A stretch of 64,000 bases of DNA from the NCBI RefSeq assembly GCF_964204645.1, contig NC_134032.1, positions 3,188,916 through 3,252,915 of the forward strand. The letters are read 5' to 3'. The stretch's first letter is position 1. Every line of letters starts with the position of its first letter. Both the position numbers and the translations under genes were made by a program. Under the pieces are notes generated by a model that was not told the origin of the DNA, searched no databases, and saw only the letters and a program-made list of their open reading frames with translations. The DNA comes from Tubulanus polymorphus. Lineage: Eukaryota > Nemertea > Palaeonemertea > Tubulaniformes > Tubulanidae. Of the stretch, positions 57,106 to 64,000 are shown piece after piece.

Positions 57106-57500
57106 TGTCGTTTACAATCAACATAAGACCGTAAATGCAGGTAGTGCATTCTATGGCCAAAGATACCTTTTTGTCCACGGCCGTTTAGCGCCATTCGTCA
57201 CAATGGATTACACTGCAACTTAAATATCGATAACCCAAAAATTGTCAGTAAGATATAGAAAGCTGCTATAAGACTGTCAGTAAGATATATGCCCCAGAAA
57301 GCTGCTATTAGACTGTGTCAGTAAGATCTTGGAGTAATCATTTGACAAATGATTACTCCAAGGTAAGATATATACCCCAGAAAGCTGTTATAAGACTGTG
57401 TCAGTAAGATATATGCCGCAGAAAGCTGCTATAAGACTGTCAGTAAGATATATACCCCAGAAAGCTGCTATAAGACTGTGTCAGTAAGATATATACCTCA
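57106..57500. repeat. 3' flank and 39-41-bp satellite, first copy
   Basis: The flank (GTAAATGCAGGTAGTGCATT..) matches 63570-63670. From about 57245 a tandem unit CAGTAAGATATATACCCCAG then AAAGCTGCTATAAGACTGTGT repeats about six times. It is interrupted at 57328-57362 by a perfect 17+1+17-base palindrome (CTTGGAGTAATCATTTG and its complement). Confidence 0.9.
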
Positions 57501-58205
57501 GAAAGTGTATCGGACAATGGATAAAATCGATATCCCGCAGACGACGGGAATGCAAATATGTGATAAGTTAATATGAAAAGTTTGATATATTCTATCCAGG
57601 AATTGGACCAAAAGCATTCTCGTGTTTCCCGGCCGGATGGTATATGGTTTGCAAGTAGGGTATTGCATAGTATAGTTCCTTCGCGTATGCTTACTGCGTT
57701 GTTCGGTTTATGTGTATCCAAAAGAAAGTTGTCATGTCGACACATACATATCACCAGCCATTAACATTCCATGTCTCAACGTGTCGACGTATCTACCAAC
57801 CAACAAATTAACTATTAACGATCTATTAACCTCATACACCAAACACACCACGTGACCAAACACATGATGAACCCCATACTTAAAATACAAATTGCATTTC
57901 TATTTTTCTTTAGTCAATTCCAGTTCTCTGATATTAGTTTCAACACGGTTAAGCCTTCAAAATCACAGGAGATTCATTACTTATTTTCAGCACTGTCAAC
58001 GTGAGATGCGCCTCCAAAAAACCAAACGTGGGGACGGTGAAATATGGCATTGTTCGCATTGCTACAGAACGACGTCGATACGTGACGACTCTTTTTTTCA
58101 AAATCAAAAATGAAACTTTCGCAGCTGATGCTTATAGTTTACTATTTCGGTTTAGATTTACTTCTCTTGTTTGTTTGTGTTTTGTGGTCACCCGTCAACC
58201 AGTCA
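57501..58205. other. no gene seen
   Basis: Short frames on both strands without family signature. Confidence 0.35.
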
Positions 58206-58415
58206 AACCACGATCCTTGTACATACATTGGCGACAACATTGCGACGTGACGTCCGTCGACCGTCAACCAGCGGATGATATAGGTATATGCACTCTATCG
58301 TCTCTCATTTTTGTCACCACGATCCTTGTACATAAATTGGCGACAACAATGCATCGTGTCATCCGTCGGCCGTCCACTGTCGACCAGCGGGTGAGATATG
58401 CACTCTATTATCTCT
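58206..58415 (+). repeat. tandem duplication of about 105-110 bp
   Basis: CGATCCTTGTACATACATTGGCGACAAC (58211) and CGATCCTTGTACATAAATTGGCGACAAC (58320) start two similar units that share CGTCGACCGTCAACCAGCGG-like and ATATGCACTCTAT segments. Confidence 0.75.
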
Positions 58416-58961
58416 CCAATGGGCCAACCAACAAATAACCAACAGTAGTCAACTGTCACTAGTCGTCGGTCAACCTGTACATGAACTGTTCCTTTGCCGC
58501 GCACTTATACCCAATTATCAATGTATTCATGCGCTAATGTATTAATGCGCTGATACATTAACCGTACAACTTATTAACTCTACGCAAAGGCACTATACTA
58601 TGCTATATTCGACTTGGGCCATATGGTTTTATAATCTCGCGGAGGAATGGTTTAGGTATGTCAATTTTTGGTATTTAAGCTAACAACGCTTTTATCAAAC
58701 TGCAGCTTGGTACGGAATATTTTTGTTTTTTCAAATGAAGTGCCCCTTCACCTAGATCGCAAACATTCCATTTGATATAACTTCTCGCAACATCGTAGCG
58801 CTTGCATCAAGCTGTTCGATATTATGTTGTCTAGTGTTGTTACCTGATTCGATACATCGCGATCATGGAAATAAAAGTTTGAAGATAATTTTGTCTATTT
58901 TTTATAACTTTTGTCTTGGTTACTTGTCGTTCAATTCATGGCATTGATTTGACATTTCCAG

Positions 58962-59250
58962 CAATGCTGTCCTCCACAAATGGAAACATACTTTCGTCGC
59001 ATACGACAAAGACAACAGCGGATCGTTGGAGAAGGGAGAATTAGAAGGTTTTCTGGCAATCCTCGGTCAGATCGGCGAGCGCGAGCAAGAAATAAGGGAA
59101 AAACTCGCCGAATGCGACACCGACGGAAAGGAGGGAATTTCATTCGAGGAACTCGAGAAATTTGTCAGATCTGAGATCAAAGAAATACTCGACACGAAAA
59201 TGGACGATTTTCTCCAGCAGGCCATCGATGATCATCGCGAAGTCGTGTAA
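58962..59250 (+). CDS. terminal exon of an EF-hand calcium-binding protein
   Basis: An acceptor (GACATTTCCAG at 58961) opens a frame of about 95 codons to a stop at 59250. It reads NAVLHKWKHTFVAYDKDNSG, a canonical EF-hand loop (D-K-D-N-S-G-S-L-E-K-G-E), then a helix, then a second hand (CDTDGKEGISFEELEKFV) with a good Asp/Glu frame, and a helical tail ending DDHREVV. This resembles calbindin-like, or generally two-to-four-hand, calcium sensors of invertebrates. Upstream exons (expected 5' of 58960) are not identified; the intron may extend through the repeats. Confidence 0.7.
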
Positions 59251-61100
59251 ATTCAATCGTCATGAAAACAATCAGCTGATAGTAGATATTTGTTAGTAAA
59301 AGTTGAGATGAATTATACATTTTCTAGCTATGTTTTCTGTTTCGCAGCCGAACCATTCGACTTTCGTCGAGTCGTCGAAAGTAGAGTCGGGAAATCAGAT
59401 AGCCCGTAGGCAAATTCTGCAAGTATGTCGAGATGAAAAATGAAAAAGGCGCTTTAAATGGATGGAAACGGAAAAAATAATGATACCTTTTTCTATTATT
59501 TAATTATTATCCACGGAAAACTCTGACCGCAGACAAACATTTTAATTGAGCGAAAATTGTAGTTTATTATGATGGGAGGTATAGAAAAAAAGAAATTAAG
59601 GTCGACTTTTTCTGCACTTGTAACGGAACGGGGATAAATAAATAACCCCGGCAAAATATTCTTCCTCTGAAGTCCGGTTCCATGTCATTGGTAGCGTTCA
59701 TAAAACCGAATTCAAATTGGCGTCCGCCACTGGGTCCGTCTCGGGTCCTTCCAGTGCCGGAAGGGAACTGGATAAGGGGATGCGTGGTTTAACATCCACC
59801 CCGAGATAAGTAAATAAAAAGAAAGAAAATAACCACTAGAGAATATCCGTCATTATGATTCGACCATCAAGGACCGTCATAAAGGGTAAGTAAATAAAGT
59901 GAGGCCTATCGCCGCCGGCAAACACCTCTTCCACTGTTGTCGCTCACACTTTCCGTGACTCGAGTCACATGGCCAAAGTAACCACCCCCAACCCACTCAG
60001 GATAGAAGTCAGGGGATTTCTCACATCATCGCTCTATCGCGTCCTCAGAGCGGCACAAAATTCCGTCTACCCCCCTGGGCCGAGTCACACAACATTCCAA
60101 GTGCCCACCGCACAAACTCGTCCCTCGCACAGTCTCATGGGATCGGCGAACAACTAGTCTGGACCTCAACCAAATATCTTCGTGCAACGTTGGCGACAAT
60201 CGTCTCCCAAATCTACATACAACTGCGTCATCTAGTTCGAATCCTGTCATTGGGGCTTGCGTGGTGATGCAGATAAGAAAAAGGAATCCAGGATCTCGAT
60301 ACTACGTAAACCAACTCTCGTATAGAATATAGTACGAAAAGGTGCGTGTCCTTATTTACTCGATGGACATCCCGACAACACTAGCAACCGTTATCGATAT
60401 CAATAGGCATACTTGTAATATACACTTGAAAATAAACCTTCGCATACTGATTACTAATACGATACGTTGACTAAAAACGATATAAAAGAAACGTAAGGCG
60501 TTCTCGAGCTCATCCTCAGGCTTCAGATCCGAAAGCTAGAAACTGGCTTGGAGCTTAAAGCTTAAACTGCGGTCCGATGATAAGTTGGTAAGCTTGAACT
60601 GGTAAGCTGGTTGATAAGCTTGCACAGAGTCGATGTTGAAGCTGAAAAACTGGTTCAAGATTCGCAGACACAAGCTTCGGCGAGCTTGTCCCGGAGCTAC
60701 GGCTAAAATCTTCGTTGAATAATTTGGACATCTCGCATTAGCTTGAGGATGAGCTTGAGCAACGAAATCAAATTCCGGGACCCGGAGGTCCGGAGGAGCT
60801 CAGAGAGTAACACACGTACCAATAGTGAGCGGAGAACTGTCGAATCTCCGGCCGCGAGCCGTATTTATAGGCGATGCAGTGACGTCATAATCAGCTTGGG
60901 ATGCTGATTGGACCACTGAGGCAGAGCGCCGCGCGGCTAGAGACACGATCACATACAACGATTTAACAATAATAGAAACAAGTACAATACTAATACACAT
61001 ATATTGAACAAAACACTATACGATTCACCGATTCGTAAAATCGTCTGTAAACCTATTCCAACTTTATCTTGACAGTGCTAACACAAAAAAAAACAAATAA
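59251..61100. other. intergenic with repeat remnants
   Basis: 59630-59830 looks like a retroposon end (GTGCGTGG..CACCCCGAGATAAGTAAATAAA tail; related TAAATAAATAA at 59634). 60530-60740 is rich in AAGCTTG and GAGCTTG pieces. No gene is supported. Confidence 0.4.
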
Positions 61101-61436
61101 TATCTTTACATACACCATTACCATCCGGACGGGACTCGAGCCGTGCTGACTCGTACAGCGGAGCACAGCTCGAGCTAAAAACAATATATACAAACAGCCG
61201 GTATAAAAATAGATCGGATACAAAAAATATTATAGCCTGAGTTATAGCTAAATCCATTTGTCAAAATAATCTAAAATCTATAAAATAAAATGATTGTCAT
61301 GCAATGCTACGGATTAATACTTAATATCGAACACGAGGGATGGTATAGGGAGAAAACCACCATCAGCGCTGACCCAGATTGGTCGACCTGACACGACCGC
61401 AATCGCTTCCCAGCAATTTTCGCCACACAATCATAA

Positions 61437-61520
61437 GAGTCAGATTAAACCCACACAACTGTGGAACTGAATCAAGAATCAAATTAAACCCACACTACTG
61501 TGGAACTGAATCAGCTGTCC
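61437..61520 (+). repeat. two tandem copies of a roughly 42-bp unit
   Basis: AGTCAGATTAAACCCACACA then ACTGTGGAACTGAATCA is followed at once by AATCAAATTAAACCCACACT then ACTGTGGAACTGAATCA. Confidence 0.8.
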
Positions 61521-61624
61521 TAGAACAAGCTATAATTCCACGTAACTCTTTCGTTTTTACGAGTTTTCAAAGGATTTGGAAATCGAATATAAGGAGCAAT
61601 AGTTAATTTTTTCAGGATAAAGTA

Positions 61625-61774
61625 GAGAGAATCCCACAATGATAAGAAAAAGTCCGAAAATGTAACTTCGAGATAGTAGTTTATTTCAACGTTTCAACTA
61701 TATCCTAATTGTCATCTTCAGGAATCGAAGTTACGTTTTCGGACTTTTTCTTTTCTTATCATGTGGGATTCTCT
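61625..61774. repeat. fold-back repeat with about 45-bp arms
   Basis: AGAGAATCCCACAATGATAAG and AAAAAGTCCGAAAATGTAAC at the left face GTTACGTTTTCGGACTTTTT and CTTATCATGTGGGATTCTCT at the right. On the minus strand the centre reads CCTGAAGATGACAATTAGG then ATATAGTTGAAACGTTG. Confidence 0.8.
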
Positions 61775-61910
61775 GTACATCCCGTCAACACGGATATAGT
61801 GTTCTATCAATCGTTTTCAGCATAAAATCGGGTAGATGTTAGATCCTATAACCGACTCGTCGCGCATGACTGTCTGGAATTAGAAAACTCTAGATAAATG
61901 ACTAAAAAAT

Positions 61911-62010
61911 CGGGATTCGAACTGGCAAACACGAGAGTGTAAGCGTTGCTAGCTTCCGGAATCACCAATTTTGTAACTACATGTAGCCTTACACTAAGCT
62001 ACCGACGTAT
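61911..62010 (-). ncRNA. tRNA-like segment (SINE head or pseudo-tRNA)
   Basis: On the minus strand GGTAGCTTAGTGTAAGGC resembles an A box and CAGTTCGAATCCC is a good B box; the distance between them is longer than in a normal tRNA. A cloverleaf cannot be closed. Confidence 0.35.
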
Positions 62011-62147
62011 GTTAAGAAAGAAAAATTTTGAGTCCCAACTGCAAATAACAGTGTAACCCCGAGAAAGTCTTAAGAGAGGGCCCTTTTTATAAGTTTTTAT
62101 GGAGCAGAGTTTAGTTCATGTATGTCTCCAACGACAGCCAACGCCAG

Positions 62148-62222
62148 AGGTGGTTTCGAACTAGGGACCTATTTGTTCCCAGTCCTCCATTCAACAAACT
62201 GAGCTAACTGCACAGGACGATA
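62148..62222 (-). ncRNA. second tRNA-like segment
   Basis: The minus strand reads GTTAGCTCAGTTTGTTGAAT (A box and D-arm), an anticodon-like hairpin GGACTGGGAACAAATAGGTCC, and CTAGTTCGAAACC (B box). The acceptor stem does not pair, so a tRNA-derived SINE or pseudogene is the best reading. Confidence 0.4.
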
Positions 62223-62586
62223 AATGAAGGATATTTCGTACAATTTCACTTTAAGAAGTAGATCATCCATGAATTATTTCATCGAGGCAGGAAGAAGTTA
62301 TTGTCACGGAATTGACCGGTTTAGCTGCTAATAATAGGCCTAATACGTCTCGCGATTAGTTACACAATAGGATGATTCATCTGATATTTCTGTGAGGAAA
62401 AGTTTTCAATTGAAAAAATGAGAATCAAATTACGATTACAATAACTTTAACAAATAGATGAATAAAGACGTCGATAAAGCTAGTTTATGTCACTGTTAAG
62501 ATCGAAGTCAAACCGCTTCGTTTTCATTAGGCGTTCGATTATACTTGCTCACATTGTTCGAGAGAAAAATCTGAATCCGAACGACG

Positions 62587-63546
62587 ATGAATTCTAGCAG
62601 CGATATCTCCGCGATCAGTCGACCTTACAACAGCTATATAATACTGATGTCCACGATGAACGAGACGGGTCGCACGCGTCTGCTTTCGCTGGTATTGTTA
62701 CCGATACTATTCGCGTCGGGTGCGTTCGGGAACACGTGCACTTTGCTGATAGCCGGCAGCCGACAGTTCCGCGCTTTGTCCTATTCGAATTATCTCATAA
62801 TGTTGTCGGTTAGCGATATGCTCGTCTGCGTCGCTTTGGAGGCGATGCCGCTGTTGCATTTCTGGCTACGGGAACTAGGCTTCGGCGGCGTGCTTCTAAA
62901 CAGCGCGGCCGCCTGCGCCGTCTATGAGGTCGTGTTCCTCGCGTCGTACTGTAACAGTTCCTGGCTCGTCGTTGCTATTTCGCTCGAGCGTATGGCGGTC
63001 GTTTCGTTCCCACTGTCGTCGCGCCTAATTTGCACGAGAACCTTCGCGCGAAGCGCCGTGGCTTGCGTCACGGTCGGCTGCTTCGCCGTGTCGTCGGGCT
63101 TCTTCTTCAGCATGCGTTTTAAGGTATCGCTGGGTTGTTACACCGTACCGGGTCGGCACGACGAATACATGACCGCCGTCGGAAGTCTATGCTACTTCGT
63201 GCCGCAGTTCCTGATCGTGGCGGCTAACACGGCCATCGTGGTTCTACTCTTCGCGCGTAAAGGCCCGCGCTCGACCGATAGGAAGTCGGCCACCGCTACC
63301 CGTACGACCGTCATGCTGGTCACCGTATCCGTCGTTTTTACGGCTACGACTTTCCCGTCGATGTTAATCACGTTGCTGAACAAGCTCGGAGTTCATGTAA
63401 TCGCAGACGAGAGAATGGTACAGGTCGCCTCGCGTCTACAAGCCCTGAACTACTGTATCAATTTCTACGTATATCTCCTACTAGGCAAAGACATGCGCGC
63501 GTATTTTTGTCGACATTTCTGTAAATGTTCAACAATTCGTCACTAA
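62587..63546 (+). CDS. rhodopsin-like 7TM receptor, intact single exon
   Basis: It starts at ATG 62587 (MNSSSDISAISRPYNS) with N-glycosylation sequons and is 319 residues long. TM1 is LVLLPILFASGAFGNTCTLL with the conserved GN. TM2 is NYLIMLSVSDMLVCVAL with SD. TM3 ends VVAISLERMAVVSFPL, with ERM for DRY. A Cys before TM3 and one in loop 2 (SLGCYTVP) can form the usual disulphide. TM6 is [17 protein letters not shown] and TM7 is [17 protein letters not shown], with NFY in place of NPxxY. The short tail ends KCSTIRH. It is best described as an orphan, possibly peptide or chemosensory-like receptor. Codon use is GC-richer than its surroundings. Its last third and 3' flank are duplicated at 56854-57500. 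Confidence 0.88.
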   Translation: MNSSSDISAISRPYNSYIILMSTMNETGRTRLLSLVLLPILFASGAFGNTCTLLIAGSRQFRALSYSNYLIMLSVSDMLVCVALEAMPLLHFWLRELGFGGVLLNSAAACAVYEVVFLASYCNSSWLVVAISLERMAVVSFPLSSRLICTRTFARSAVACVTVGCFAVSSGFFFSMRFKVSLGCYTVPGRHDEYMTAVGSLCYFVPQFLIVAANTAIVVLLFARKGPRSTDRKSATATRTTVMLVTVSVVFTATTFPSMLITLLNKLGVHVIADERMVQVASRLQALNYCINFYVYLLLGKDMRAYFCRHFCKCSTIRH

Positions 63547-63679
63547 TGTCGTTTACAATCCACATAAGACCGTAAATGCGGGTAGTGCATCCTATGGCCA
63601 AAAGATGCCTTTTTGTCCACGGTCGTTTAGCGCCATTCGTCACAATAGATTACACTACAACTTTAAAATATCGACAACC

Positions 63680-64000
63680 CAGAAGTTCTCAGTAAGATAT
63701 AAACGCTGTAATGCTGCTATAGGACGGTATAAATAAGATATATACCCCAGAAAGCTGCTATAAGACTGTCAGTAAGATATATACCACAGAAAGTTGCTAT
63801 AAGACTGTGTCAGTAAGATATATACCCCAGAAAGCTGCTATAAGACTGTGTCAGTAAGATATATACCCCAGAAAGCTGATATAAGACTGTGTCAGTAAGA
63901 TATATACCCGGAAAAGCTGCTATAAAACTGTGTCACCCCAGGAAAGCTGCTATAAGACTGTCAGTAAGATATATACCACAGAAAGTTGCTATAAGACTGT
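63680..64000. repeat. 39-41-bp satellite, second copy, running off the window
   Basis: The same tandem unit as at 57245-57500 (CAGTAAGATATATACCCCAG then AAAGCTGCTATAAGACTGTGT), about eight copies up to the end. It begins about 150 bases after the receptor stop, as in the partial duplicate. Confidence 0.95.

Noticed and set aside
58001-58438. 145-codon plus-strand frame
   Set aside because: It runs through a tandem duplication and shows no domain; not supported.

Overview
This window is eukaryotic and looks like the nuclear genome of a marine invertebrate, most likely a lophotrochozoan (mollusc, annelid, brachiopod or relative). The genes have GT-AG introns and belong to metazoan families: several 7TM receptors, a transmembrane Toll-like receptor, a caspase, an EF-hand protein and a large LDLa/LRR 7TM receptor of the GRL101 type. 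The rest is AT-rich sequence packed with transposon debris. The phylum is inferred from gene families only.

Layout. 1-600: an extracellular-looking internal exon of an unrecognised gene. 2952-4016: an intact single-exon 7TM receptor, followed by a decayed partial tandem copy (4283-4640). 5936-7336 (-): a dead BEL/Pao retrotransposon. 9451-14103 (-): a CUB / C-type lectin / LDLa / LRR / 7TM receptor with three apparent frameshifts. 14190-18240: a MITE, a (TA)n tract and an unusual composite tandem array with ten tRNA-B-box-like boxes. 19764-20240 (-): an unrecognised ORF. 21850-23151: a fold-back element. 23952-25158 (-): a frameshifted 7TM receptor. 27210-29660: an ISL2EU-type DNA transposon (THAP-like + DDE ORF, with a divergent SAP ORF). 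33196-36026 (-): a two-exon Toll-like receptor. 36494-39113: a MITE, a 109-bp tandem repeat and another fold-back element.

41566-45348 holds the most interesting gene: an N-terminal beta-propeller-like region of about 300 residues fused to a complete caspase domain. Four exons can be traced. The first intron is probably GC-AG and carries about 33 copies of a 34-bp minisatellite. The present sequence contains two apparent 1-nt frameshifts and one in-frame stop, so the locus is either decaying or mis-sequenced.

46720-56850 is mostly retroelement remains: a LINE 3' end, an L1-like ORF1 fragment, a decayed RRM-CCHC-SGNH ORF, a perfect 59-bp inverted repeat beside an AT-rich ORF, and a truncated LINE. 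The LINE breaks off inside its reverse transcriptase directly into a second copy of the last third of the 7TM receptor at 62587-63546; a 41-bp satellite follows both receptor copies. 58962-59250 is the terminal exon of an EF-hand protein.

Functionally, the Toll-like receptor, the lectin/LDLa/LRR receptor and the propeller-caspase suggest an immune or sensing flavour, but nothing shows that they act together. No operon-like organisation is expected or seen. Several genes contain single-base frameshifts while others are fully open, so each lesion needs checking against reads before it is called a pseudogene.
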